Of a stretch of DNA of 64,000 nucleotides, positions 1-11,700 are shown one piece after another; position 1 is the stretch's first letter, and each line of letters begins with the position of its first letter. A program made the position numbers and the translations under genes. The DNA comes from Heliocidaris erythrogramma (Eukaryota; Echinodermata; Echinoidea; Camarodonta; Echinometridae). Where the stretch lies: positions 63,373,024 through 63,437,023 of the forward strand of contig CM046853.1 in NCBI GenBank assembly GCA_025617745.1. Direction: 5' to 3'. Under the pieces are notes generated by a model. The model searched no databases and was not told the DNA's origin. It worked only from the letters and a program-made list of their open reading frames with translations.

Positions 1-295
1 GCAAGTCAGAGTCACAGTATGTTTGAATGTATACACTGTACATGTATGTATATCTAATTGTGACTCCAAAGATTCAAATACACCTAGTGGTACCAGTTCA
101 CAAACAATATATATATCAATACAATGGAACCTATTAATTAATCCCTACAAATTTAATAATTTTATGATTTTTTCACCAAAACAGTATTTCCATACTTGAA
201 TTTTGAACAGGGTGGAATGTGCACTTTACATTATTTGCATTATTTTTTCCCTACTTTATTCACTGGTGTTTTTCTTTTTTCTTACTCAATGTAGA

Positions 296-811
296 AATTT
301 GCGATGGATCGAGAGAGAGCTGATCTAGAACGCGTCACCATCCAGTTCCTCTGCAGATTCACGGATGTTTACTTGGATGCCGTAGCAGCTGTAGAGCCTA
401 CCCAACCTGCTGAAGAAAGGCCTGGACCAAGCAGCCGGCCTGCATCATGGTGGAAGATGTGTGCCCATGCCAAAGGAGGTAGAGAATGTGTGTGTGTTGC
501 CATGTCCGCACCTGCGTCATGACTGCTCAATACTTCACTGATGCATTTCTAAATGGCAATGTCTTGGCTGCATGCATGGCAGCAAGCAACAATGTATTTC
601 CAAGGGACATTCCGAGGTTGAATGAATCGTACCGGCATTATACCTACAAACAATTCACGTATATATATTCACTAGGCCTAATATTCACCATGGGTACTTG
701 GAGCAGGAAACAGGAGAGTTGTTCCATCATGTGCTACACTGCGGATAAGGTATGCCTATCTATCCCCAACGAGGGCTTACAAGGGCTTTGTCAATGGAGT
801 ACAAGATTGAA
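296..811 (+). pseudogene. P2X7-type intracellular (ballast) domain fragment, frame-disrupted
   Basis: Three collinear reading pieces together match the cysteine-rich domain at the C-terminus of the P2X7 receptor, which in invertebrates is also found in non-channel proteins. Piece one (from ATG 304) holds a Ser/Pro-rich stretch, then SWWKMC. Piece two holds CVCCHVRTCVMT, QYFTDAFLNGNVLA and YRHYTYKQFT. Piece three, from about 691, holds VLGAGNRRVVPSC and AYKGFVNGVQD before a stop at 809-811. Pieces one and three share a frame and piece two is in another, so there are two compensating frame changes, one beside a TG run (about 487-498) and one beside a TA run (about 659-667). A splice-acceptor-like tract ends in AG just before 296, so this may be the last exon of a gene lying to the left. 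It could be a decayed gene, a live gene with assembly errors in dinucleotide runs, or cargo of a transposon. The domain identity is firm; the coding status is not. Confidence 0.62.
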
Positions 812-2425
812 ATCCATCTAACATCAACACTGGTCTTGATCTTTTTTATGTCTGCTTTTATTGTTGAAATGTAGATCTGCTGGACATAGAACTGTTATCC
901 TTCTTTAAAAAATTGTTTATTATAGTTCCTGTTTATATTCACCTTTTTCTTGGTGATTGTAGTATGTATGTACCAAAGAAAGCATTTTCTGTGTGTAATC
1001 ATTTAACATAATGTTTACGTTAACATTTATCAGAGAGGAAATATATTCATGTCATTTGAAACAAACAAAAAATGTTATCTGATAAAGGGTTTCCATTATG
1101 ACATTGTATAAACTTCATTTTAATCTATTTCCCCCTGTGTATTTCAACACATTCCATGACCATGAATATGCATGTCTTCTGTGATGTTTTTCTATTTATG
1201 ATGAATATTTAGTCTGATTTGTCATGCTGTTTTAGCTGAACTAACAGTCCATTGGGTTTGCTACATGTTGTACATTGTGTGAAGTGAGATGCACATGAAT
1301 TACATAAACTTCAATAAGAATTTGGTGATCATAAAAAGTGGTTGATCAAACTGATTGTAATATATTGTATCAATGCATGTAGTTACAACCAAACAATATC
1401 ACTTGCCAGCGTATAAGTGAATGTGTGTGATGTACATTTATTAACATATCTTTTGTACCTGTGTTCCTGACTGTAATCATTGTATTTAGGTATTTATGGT
1501 ATTATAAACTGCAATATGTCAATGTTGCAATATTCAGTGAAAATACCCTTGCCATCATATTCCTGTGTGAATGTCCATAATATAATTCAATATGAAAACT
1601 ATACATATGTTCAAAAAAAATCTGCCAGTGAACGTTGCCATTTTCAGTTGAATGTTTGGTAGCCTTTGACAATGTGATCACACCACATAGTGAAGTTGTT
1701 TTCCTTCCAAGATTTACTTTTATTGTGATCTGTTTACACTGTTTGTTTTAGAATTTGCTTATGCATAGATCCACAAACCTTTCCTGAAGTATGCCTACAT
1801 GTACATGTATACTGTTGAATGTATAGTTTTACACTTCTGAGCTGATTTTTGTATTATATTTATTACAGTTTGATAAACATGTATTCTAGATCCACAAACT
1901 TGCCTTGAAACATGCACATTTAGTGTTGAAATAATAGTTTTGCAATATGAAGTTGATTTCTTCTCATACTAGTTGTATAGATTTATCAGAAGTTATATAA
2001 TTTTTAAGAAACGTATGTATTATGCATACAGGGACATTTCTGTTTTTTTATATGCCATTTGCTATTCCATATGGTATGCCTATATACTGTTGAAAGTATA
2101 GTTTTATACTACTGAGCTGACTTTTGTATATATTTTAGTGTTGACAAAATAGTTTCAATGTTCAGTTGATTTTTACTCTCACTTGGGTAGTTTTATTCCA
2201 AGTTATACATTATTTAAAAGAAACTTAAAAAGTATTACATACAGGAACACCTTTTCTACTTTTCTTTTTCCTTGTGATTTGCCATTTGCAATGGCACTGC
2301 ATGTAACATGTAAGGAAGTACTAGTAAATGAAGACAGCATGAAAAAGTACTCTTCATTATGTGTACGTGTCAGAAGTTTTGAAGTATTGTAATCTACATT
2401 CCTTTTATTTCATTTTATTTTTGTA
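812..2425. other. AT-rich stretch without a recognised gene
   Basis: No recognisable coding sequence or structured repeat was seen. The phrase 'actgttgaatgtatagtttta' and its neighbours recur in degenerate form around 1790-1830, 1890-1960 and 2070-2170, which suggests an old direct repetition of roughly 100-250 bases. It may be the 3' untranslated or flanking DNA of the P2X7-like fragment. Confidence 0.4.
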
Positions 2426-2595
2426 CAGTGGAGCATCATTAATGAACTTCTTGGGACCAAGGAAATAACCTCTTTATATCGAAACCTTGTTATACCAGGG
2501 CTAAAAACAATAGAATACAAAAAAGTGGGACTTGCAAAAATACTGTCTTGTAATGAGTATGTTATACCATTGTTCTTTATAAGGAGGTTCCACTG
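2426..2595. mobile_element. Short non-autonomous DNA transposon, pogo-like ends
   Basis: The element starts CAGTGGAGC and ends GGTTCCACTG, and is flanked on both sides by TA. The CAGT start and TA target duplication are typical of the pogo/Tigger branch of Tc1/mariner. Its 170 bases hold no coding sequence. A related copy lies at 22353-22503. Confidence 0.6.
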
Positions 2596-2633
2596 TACAA
2601 GGTATATATGTGGAGGAAGGCATATGGAGTGAG

Positions 2634-3028
2634 ATAGGAGAGAAGAGAAACAGGGGAGAGAACAAGGGAGAAAAATTATCAAGGTCATGAGAGAAAGAGA
2701 GAGTGAAAGATAAGATAGAGAAACGGAACGAGCTAGAATCAGGGCTGTCAAGTAAAGTTTTCCTCCTCAACAGCTCAAGTTTATCAATACAAAATTAAGA
2801 TTAATCAGGCCCCCTTTTTATTTCTTATTTTAAAAATTTCTGTCAACTCTTTGCACGATGGCCATTCACAAAGTTAGTGTCCAGTTTTTAAAGATCGATT
2901 CCCCTCTTTCGAAATCAGCCAGAGAAGAGAAAGAGGAGGGAGAGAGGAAGACAGAGAGAGAGAACAAGGGAGATAGGTCATGAGAAAAAGAGAGAAAGAG
3001 AGAGTGAAAGATAAGAGAAACGGAACGT
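2634..3028. repeat. Two diverged copies of a ~100-base purine-rich segment
   Basis: The same order of words (gagaacaagggaga, gtcatgaga, gagagtgaaagataaga, gaaacggaacg) appears at 2634-2734 and again at 2920-3028. The strand is almost all A and G, so the opposite strand gives long spurious Ser/Leu/Phe reading frames. Confidence 0.6.
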
Positions 3029-3717
3029 AAGTGAGAACAAACGAGAAAGTGGAAGGGAATAATAGTGGGTGTAAGGCCATCGCCAGGGTTCACCTCCGGG
3101 GCGCACCCGGCGCTGGCGACCGTAGCCCGTTGAGGTACACTGTACGATTTGCAAATGGTGTGCAGCTCAAGCTGATACAACACGAACTTTTTATTCAAAC
3201 TTTCCCTGGAGGAAACAAGCAGCCCACGTCCAAATTTATTTCTTTGTGTTCAATCCACAAATTGTACGCGCTGTGGATACGTAATCTCGTCTGACTGTCT
3301 CTCGTCTCGACCTCCATTTCGTTCGAAAACCGCTATTATTTTCGTGCCTCTAGTCTAGGCATAGGCCATAGCATGGAGTATCCCGAAACTGAAACATAGC
3401 GTATTGCTGGCAAGCTCAGCTCTCGCCCCTGCGCTGGCAGGCTATTTACAAATTGTCCGAGCGATTCCGGAAATCTCCGAACTTGCCTTAGGTGGGACAG
3501 CATAGAAACACACGGGCACCGACGACTGACCGCCTTTAACAAATAGAATCCTTTTCAGATGCACGATACTGATATTTGCTGTTGCATCTCGATGATTAGC
3601 ACAAATTTAAAAACTATGCACAAGATCAACGGAATTATATTCCTCTTGATTATGGTATGATGTATCAGTATTGAGAAGGTAAAATCTAAACCGAAACTAC
3701 TTTAATGTTAGCTTTAC
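3029..3717. other. CpG-containing intergenic or intronic stretch
   Basis: This stretch has more CpG than its surroundings (about 3060-3140 and 3290-3520) and lies 5' to 3' just beyond TUT1 exon 2, so it should be part of the next TUT1 intron. I could not find the exon that continues the RRM domain here. It may hold an old retroelement promoter or tail; nothing was recognised. Confidence 0.3.
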
Positions 3718-6641
3718 CTTGTCCTTGTCCACAATGACATGAGCAATGGGGCCAAACTTGGAGAAATAATCTGTGAGCTCTAACTCAGAGACAAGCTTGG
3801 TGAGTCCCCCCACAAATATGCTAGTTTCTGCTTGCTTCTGTCTCGAAGCCTGGATTGCAGTCAGACGTTGGTGCTTCTTTCCTTGAAGGTGGTCCTCTAC
3901 AGCTTTACCTGTAGTAAGAAAAAAAAAATTAGTCATTTTTGAAATATCAAAATATCTAACATTTTTCATCTCTCTGTCTATATTTTTTGTTCTCCCTTAA
4001 AAAAAATCAATAGGGGTTTAGAGCTACACACTGCTTTTACAATGGTTTCCATGCAAATAAAAACTTATTTAAAAATTGCATTATTGCAAGTACTTTACCC
4101 CTAGCCTAGGAACCATTTTAATAGCTAGATAAGTTATACAAAAAGATGTTTTTACAGATTTGAATGACCAATATGTGACCCGACGCCTCAAAACCTACAA
4201 TAAGTCGCCAAAATTATTTTTTTTGTTTTATACATTTTCTGAAAGTAGAGATTCTCAGCTTTCCAATGGCATATCACTTGCCTAGTTTACTCAATGATAA
4301 CGCCTTTAAATATCACATTTAGAATCAGTATACAAATGATGCACAGGTTGGAGTGGGTCGGTAGGAATTGTGTACACAAGGTACCTCTGAATTGTCTGAA
4401 CGGACAAAATTCAGAGGTACCGAGGGTACACAATTCCTACCAACCCACGAAAAATACCTGTGCATCATCTGTTTTATAGAATGGGTAAAAAAAAAAGTGA
4501 AAATCAAACTTTTTCCTAATCATGCATCCAGTGAAAGTGAGCCATGCGTCCGGTAAAAAAATTTACCGGACGCATGGCTCAAATTTACCGGACGCATGGC
4601 ACTGGTAAATCATTTCCATGCATCATAAATAGATTTTAGAAATTTAATGACTTCCATAGAGAACTGAAAATCTGGCTAATTAGGTTAAATATCAGAATTT
4701 CATTTTATTTCAGTGTTAGAGTCTTGACCCTAAGCCTAGGCTAAGCTAACTACTGTCATGACTGTCAACTTTTTTATTTTAGAATCTGTCACTCATGTCA
4801 ACAACAAGCCCAAGTTAGATATAATCTAGTCTATTAACATTAAAGCAAGTAATTTAAAGAATTAATGCAAAGAGAACTTCTAGTCTTGCATCAACAAATT
4901 TTAAGTCTGGTCAGCCCATAATCCAGGCCAGCCCAGACCAGGCCAGTATATGCTGCGCTGTAGACTGTAGTGAATCACCGTACTGTATGCACTGCAGTGC
5001 AGTGCAGCGTACGGTACTGAACTTCTGAAGTTTCAGTTTCACACTCCGATTCACACTGCACTAATTTTCATTTAATAGCCTTTTCAGTTTGCTTGTTTTT
5101 AAACAGGTAGACCTATAATCGGATTTTATTGGGCTTACCATCAGAATCCGAAGTCAACTATCATTAACATCTGAATTTTGTCTCAAATCTTGCAATTCTC
5201 CGTCATTAAAAAGTCGTATATCGCGCGCGGCTCTCAGCTCAGACCAGCTCAGACTCGCTCAGACTCTCGCACTCGCTAAAATAAATATCGATAGCATGTT
5301 TACAGTGGCTATCGTCAGTGATCGTAATAATTATTGATATCGAACGTGCAGGCCAGTAAAATTCAAGGCACAGCTCTTGACCAATGAGATTGCAGGGATT
5401 CTGAAACCCATTCTATAATATGTAACTAGCAATCAATAACTCCTATTCAGAGAAAATGGCCATTTAAGTTCGGAACAAAAGAGTGCTAAACCTTCGCTCT
5501 CTGTGTTCGCCCAAGTAAAACCGGCCGGACACATAAAAATAAGTCGTCTCCCCCCCCCCCCCCCCCACCCCCCATGAATAGAATTGTGTAACAATCGCCG
5601 CCACTGAACTGGTTTCATCTTTTTTGGACTGGTGACAAATTTCACAATAATCAAGGCCAAGTAAAAAAATATACATGTTTAGCGTCCTGCCTTTTTGGAA
5701 AAAAGGAAGGAGGAGGCCCCTTTAAATCACCACTTGGACTTAGGAAAATGATGCCAGCTAAATAGGCCTACATAGGCTAGATGCAATGGATAGAGACCAA
5801 CTTTTTCCCAAAAAAATCATCAAATTTACGCTTTTGGGGGGTTTTACGTAAACCATGGAATAATCTTTCCAACGACACCATTACTGCCCCAAGTGTGCAC
5901 AGTTCTGAAGTAGCTTTGGATAGGTGCTGGAAAAATGAGCCCATTATAAAGTACGATTACGAATCGCCTGCACCAGGAAACGATCCAGCCATCTTGAAGA
6001 GGAAAAAAGAACTTGGAACTGAATATAGTCTTTATAGAGGCGTTGTGCCTGCGTTCAGTATCTTCCCTAGGTATCCCTAGGTAAAAAAACAAAACAAAAA
6101 AACAAAAAAACAAAAAAACAGGCGGCCTCCAAAAAGGAAGCGGGCAGGGACGCTAAAAGTTAAAAGTTAAACATATATTTTTTTACTTGGCCTAATGCCC
6201 GGTTTTGTAAATTGTATGAATAGCGGTCCTTCTAAAAATAAATAGCGAGCAAACCATAGTCATACTCATAGTGAGTCATACTACTACTAGGCCTATAGAC
6301 ATATTACCTCACTATTTATAAGGACCTCCATAAGTACCACTAATCATAATGCGTGTTAAAATGAATAGCGGTTTTCCATTACCATGAATAGCTATACATG
6401 TAGTAATAGCGAGCGGACCCGCAATCACCCATTGAACTTTGTTTTTGACCGGAATTACCATGTCTATTTTATATAATTCATTATCACTACTGCAACTTAC
6501 TCTTACTTAGTCTTACTGACAATTGTATATGCTTAATTAATAGGCAATATAAAGTATTTGCAACTTACCTGACACTATTTTCACATTGCATAGATCACAG
6601 TGGAACGACTTTCCCCTAGATGATATTGCTTCGTGCTCCAT
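3718..6641 (-). CDS. TUT1: TUT1-like (Star-PAP) nucleotidyltransferase, first two coding exons
   Basis: Two - strand exons join in phase: 6641-6569 (ATG start, donor GTAAGT) and 3908-3718 (acceptor CAG, donor GTAAAG). They give 88 residues. Residues 13-37 form a matrin/U1-type zinc finger, C15-x2-C18-x12-H31-x5-H37, ending in LQGKKHQR. From residue 54 an RRM begins with the RNP2-like SIFVGGL and runs through DYFSKFGPIAHVIVDKDK. This zinc finger followed directly by an RRM is the N-terminus of TUT1/Star-PAP, a nuclear-speckle enzyme that uridylates U6 snRNA and polyadenylates selected mRNAs. The rest of the RRM, the nucleotidyltransferase core and the PAP-associated domain must lie left of the window. 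The start is supported by Kozak-like context and by phase agreement at the junction (split Gly25). Another zinc-finger/RRM protein is possible but fits less well. The intron between the exons contains several repeats listed separately. Confidence 0.77.
4338..4468. repeat. 131-base foldback inside TUT1 intron 1
   Basis: The left arm (gatgcacagg ... taggaattgtgtac ... ggtacctctgaatt) is repeated in inverse on the right, with a short loop of about 15 bases. Both strands therefore read nearly the same. It looks like a foldback MITE, part of a larger non-autonomous element from about 4160 to 4620. Confidence 0.7.
4540..4579. repeat. 40-base near-perfect palindrome with an extra half copy
   Basis: The word agccatgcgtccggtaaa is followed after a few A residues by its exact inverse complement. 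A second direct copy of the right arm follows at about 4584-4604. The arms could form an 18-bp hairpin stem. Confidence 0.75.
5654..6193. mobile_element. Element with inverted ends enclosing a LINE tail
   Basis: The left end (ggccaagtaaaaaaatatac ... agcgtcctgcctttttgga) is repeated in inverse at the right end (tccaaaaaggaagcgggcag ... atatttttttacttggcc), with arms of about 45-50 bases. The interior holds the retrotransposon fragment at 5781-6080. This is either a chimeric non-autonomous DNA element that carries LINE sequence, or a LINE fragment inserted into an older foldback. Confidence 0.5.
5781..6080 (+). pseudogene. C-terminal end of a non-LTR retrotransposon reverse transcriptase protein
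   Basis: The translation reads KPWNNLSNDTITAPSVHS followed by ALDRCW, which matches the end of ORF2 in CR1-like and related LINEs (W-N-x-L-P ... APSV-x-x-F-K-x-x-LD-x-x-W). It continues in the open frame to YESPAPGNDPAI and LKRKKELGTE. Only this tail is present, with a Phe-Lys to Ser-Glu change in the motif, so it is a 5'-truncated dead fragment. It lies in TUT1 intron 1, antisense to the gene. Confidence 0.6.
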
Positions 6642-8700
6642 ATTTCGATAAAAATATGATTGCAACTAGATTCTCCAGTCAAAAAAAAAGATCGCCGAGT
6701 TCTTCCATCCCCCAGTTTCAAAACTTCCGCCGCGCACGATGACATTTGCACAAACAAATTGTATTGCAAAGATTGGCTAATCACAAATTTTATGTAGTTC
6801 AACAGACTGTTGGTGAGCGTAACGCAATTTCGGGCATACAATTTCAATTGTTCTCTTATAAAATAACACTATATTCCACCAATGTTGTCACATTTTGCAG
6901 AGACACATAAAGTATGTCATGAATCTCTAATTCCTCCTCTTTTATTTGATGTATAAATCATGACAATCGGTAAACGTTAACTAGCCCCAATCAATCATTT
7001 GGAAATTAGATGTTCCTGATTCAGAGACTGACCCAGTCAGGACCTGCGGTTTGACGGCATATGGGAGGAGGGGGTCGTCAACTGATGAATTTATTATTTT
7101 GGAAATAACTATACTGGTACCTAGCTGTAGTGTAAATTAGCGAAGCTTGAAAATCTAATAGGCAATAAGTCTGTCCCGAAATAGTCACCCCATTTTACCT
7201 ATATTTTATGCTATCGATCATGACCCTTACTGAACGTCTGTCTCACAAGGTATACTATAAGCGGCGAACGAAGCCGCATGGGTTTGGCCCCTATACAGAT
7301 CGAGCCCCCTAAATAAAAGGGCCCCAAAGTCAAGCTCTGCTTCCCAAAATGCATGCTCTGGTGGATGTACATTATAGAGAAAAAACATATTTGGGCATGT
7401 ATCTTATTCAATTTAGGGCAAATTTACATATTACAAGCGAAGTTGAGTATTGTAACTTTCTTGGGCCGGGCATAAGTTGAAAATTGTATTTCTTTCTCAA
7501 AAGTATAGTCGTAGCAAACAATTTTTTAGGCAGAAAGTTACAGTTCGACGCCCTGAGTGCTTATCAATTATTTGGACGCAATACTACTGTATAATGTAAT
7601 AATGTAAAAATGGAGAGGCTATTTAATGAATATTTTAGAAGTTAAAGCAAAGTCAAAGAGTATGTAATGAATATTTTAGAAGTTAAAGCAAAGAGTACCA
7701 AATCACGATTCTTGTCCCACCATTTTTTCACCCGCTCTCCCCTATTACCGATCTTTTCTATTATTCCAGTGCCGTACGTCACCAGTTTTTTTCAAGGGGG
7801 GTGCCTTTTGGCAGGGGCGGATCCAGGATTGAGTATAAGATGCCGGGCACACAAATGAAGGTTTGTCAACTTTTGGATTTGGTCTCGCCAGCTTCTCGAA
7901 AATTCGCTCAGTGGGGGGGGGGGGGGGGGGGGGTTATGGGAGTCCAGTTCCCCACCATAATTCCCTGACAAGCAAAAAAAAAAAATCCTTTTTTTTTTGG
8001 GTCTGGAGCCCATGTATTCAGTAGGATCTTTTTCATTCATGACATAATTTATAACAATATGATATCGACAATATATGTTGAGTACTCCCCCAAGGGTAAA
8101 GGCGCTTCGGAGAAAACCGCAAATTAATGATATTTTTGTATACAACAAACGGTGAGAGTCGAGTATGTCACAATCGACTCACCAAATTCCAATTTGAGAT
8201 TCGCATATAGATTAGGGCAATTACATTTCCCTGCAGATGTAGACTTTGTAGTGATTTCATTTTTTCAAACATCCATAATTTTCGTATTCCTTGTCCAATA
8301 TTTCTTTCAAATTTCCACGCTTTTCTTAATTTTCTGCTTTTATTACAGGCTAATTGGATTGCCCTGAATAAAGAATCAGCTACACAGCAATAATCCTACA
8401 CATTTTGCAAAGTATAGGCTACCGCTACTACATTTTGTTACCTATCTTACCTAGCAAGTCTCTTTGGATTAACGCTGCACAGCCTCGGCCTCCAGGCCGC
8501 GACAGCATGCATGCAGCATGCACAGCAACCGAAGCCTCGACCGCGCCGCGCCGGCTGCGCTGGCTGCAAATCCAAGCGGTGGCATGGCGCGGCCGGAATA
8601 ACTGACTTGCCGTGTTTGTGTGAATGTTTTGTTCGTTACAATTGAGTCGTTGCCGTTGGAAGTCATTCGCGGAAACTGGAATTTGATTTAACCGACGACG
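6642..8700. promoter_or_regulatory. Interval between divergent TUT1 and NEMP1 genes
   Basis: The two start codons face away from each other with about 2.06 kb between them. A CpG-rich part at about 8475-8700, directly before the NEMP1 ATG, looks like a promoter and 5' UTR, and an in-frame TAA lies 12 bases before that ATG. No clear TATA box was seen. The middle is filled with repeats: a ~40-base tandem duplication at about 7622-7700 (aatgaatattttagaagtta twice), a poly-G tract near 7912-7933, and at about 7480-7590 a - strand piece of the poly-C repeat family described at 41.7 kb. Confidence 0.4.
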
Positions 8701-11700
8701 ATGGGAATCATTTCTCTCCTCAGTTTGACTTTCCTGCTATCATGTGCGTCATGGCACGGTAAAGTAGACTTCATTCATCTCGTTTATCGACATAACACGT
8801 TAAACACGGAGTAGTTGCGAAGTCCCTTTATTCATTTTGTGTGATTGCTGATCATTGTATGTTGTGGGCACGGATAGGAGATATTTTGAATGGTATAACC
8901 GGTCATTTGGGAAAGATTTTCGAGTTAAAAAAACAAAACTAACGAGGATGGATCCGTCCATCTAACTAAGCTATCAACTGAAAGTTAAGTCCACCCTGGA
9001 ATTTAGTACAATAGTACTTAGTAGATTTTAATAGATTAAAAGTAGAAAATGAGAAACGGTTTAGGCCTAGGCCTAACTTAACTTAAGTTATGCCTTGGCA
9101 AGGCATCTAACTTTATTGATTTAGGCTAACAAGTTAGGGGCCTAGGCTAAGTAATGTTAACTTAAACTTAGTTAAAATAAAAGTTAAAGTTAAACTATTA
9201 TTTTATCAGCTAGACCTAGCTTTGGATACCTAGTCACCCCTCTGGAGTAAATAATTTACTTCATCATGGTGGGGTACAAGAGCATGAGTTAGGTGAAACT
9301 TAGTTTCAACTTACCCGTTGAGTACGAGGTTATAATCATAAGGATGAGTTCTCTCCCACTGCCCACTTGCCCACTGCCCACAGTCTCTGATATTGGTCAC
9401 TGCTAACAAGAGGACAATAGTAACAACACCAACAACAAGGTACATTTTCTCAGCCAAATTTTCCCCCTCAGAAATCAGAAGCCCATTTGTTTTGTTTGTG
9501 GATCATAACAAAAGTAAAAGAATGTTAATTGATATGAAAACAAAAGTAGACAGTTAAAAGGGCTACTTTTTCATGAGGAATCTGCTTATCACAATTTCAT
9601 TTTGAGCTTTAGCATAACGAGTATTGAGAAGATCTATCTAATTTTAGGGCAATGAATATTAATGTAAGCATATGGCAAGGGGTCCTAAAGCTACGCGGGT
9701 CCTAAAGCTACGCACCATACAAATCACATACACGCGCAATGCAACGCGTTCAAATCAGGCTAAAACACACACGCGATACACACAGTCAATTTCAATATCA
9801 ATTTGCATTCATTTATTGCATGTGCGTAGCTTTAGGACCCCTTCATTTTTAAGAACAAAATTTGACATCGGCATTGATATCGACCTGACTCGTGCATTAT
9901 TGACATTCACCCATCGTAATTTTCTCCACAAATCAATTTTAGAATATACAGAATCAGGATATGGAATGAAATTGGTGACAAGCCAGTGATTTCTGTGACC
10001 TTTTAGCTGCTGAAAACAAAGTGCGTAGCTTTAGGTCCCCCCATCATACATCAATTTCTCACTATAATCAATCACTAGACATGCATAGGATTCAGAAAGC
10101 TGCATTCATCACCTCTCAATCTCAAGTTATACTAAGACAAGTTCAATCATACAAGATAGTTTTACATGAAACTACAAAAGGATACAAAAATGAAGAGTTT
10201 ATCTGAAATTTATGACTGATGTTTATTAAGACTAATAATAAACACAAGCTCTGTATACTAAAATATTAACTTGAGAGTAACAGGACACACTTCCTGTATG
10301 ATGATCAATGACAATCAAACAAATTTGTCACTTCAATGTAAGTACATGTACACTAAAATATCCATCGCAATATCGACTAGTCAAAAATTACTTGTCTGAC
10401 ATAAAAGGTTTGTTTCAGAAAAACTGCTAATAAAAGAAATATGCACCTTTAAAAGATGGCTGCATATTAATACCGTAACCAGTAAGGAATACACTTTGAT
10501 GTTACACTTTTTGAAAGTGATATGATAAGAAGAATACCATTTGTATAGGCATTGGCAAAGGAAAAAATGCAAACTTCATAATCATACAAAACACTGTCAA
10601 TGACAATGCAAAGGTTACATAAGATAAAAAGAATGCACACAATGCAGGTTCACCATTAATGCTGTATAACAGGTATTATTGGTATTCATTTTCTAACTCA
10701 CTATACAGGTATATAAATGTTCTGAATTAAGCTTAGTTGAAGGCAGTAAATAAGATCAACCTTCGTTTGAACTTTGATCAGCCTAATGGACACACACAAA
10801 AAATCAAGACACTTGTCATGTCAAGATTCACACAGTGAACATACTGTTACAAAAGTATGAGATACTTCTTCTTGACATGAATGTTAGTAATTATTACGTA
10901 AACAGCTCTAAACTGGAATATAGAGTGAATATTGGTATAAAAAGAGAGGCAAAAGAACAAAGGCTAAAGTCGAAGTAATCTATAGAAAATAGACCTTGCC
11001 TTGGTTAGATTAATTAGAATTCCTCCATTTGCTAAGCTGTAAAAAATAATTTAAATGTAGATGCAGTACTAGTAGATAAGAGTCTGTAAATGTTATGTTT
11101 GGAATACGAACCAGCGACTTGAGCAAGAAATATGCTGAAATCGAAGAAAAATCCTGGCTCGATTGTTCTCGCTAAGTAAAATACAGTGTAGTGACTTTTG
11201 TAGTGTAGAAGCTAAGAAGGTAGTGTAGAGTGTAGTGTAGATCTTGTCTGTAGTCCCACGAGTTCCTGCTAGTGTAGTGACGTAACTAGTAGTTATTTGA
11301 GCGAATGCTAGTTGCTACACCAATGGACGGACTCAAAACTGGAACTTTGGAAGTGGAAGGAAATCCGATGAAGAAGAACACTGGTTGATCTATACACGCT
11401 AACACAAGTTGTGGAATATAGAGGTTCCCATGAAGTTCACGTAGCAAAGGTCTACACACAAACGAAGTGACTGCTGAGTGCTGAGTGGGGACGACGTTGT
11501 TAAAGGGAGTGGCAAGTCGTAATTCATGGGCCTGACCAGTTGGCCTGACTCGGGGAAATTCGGATACAATCAGGTCCAATCATGCGCTACCGAAGGAATG
11601 GTATTGCCGAATTCCTCGCATGATCGTTAACTCGAATCCCTACATACGTAACCGACCAATGAGATTCAAATACTGGAATAAAGAACGCGCGATCTTGTTT

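Noticed and set aside
2410-3198. Ser/Leu/Phe-rich - strand frames
   Set aside because: They result from purine-rich tandem sequence on the other strand.
9671-10043. Possible CRISPR-like repeat-spacer pattern
   Set aside because: Repeats are in both orientations, unevenly spaced and in an animal genome; they fit transposon subterminal sites.
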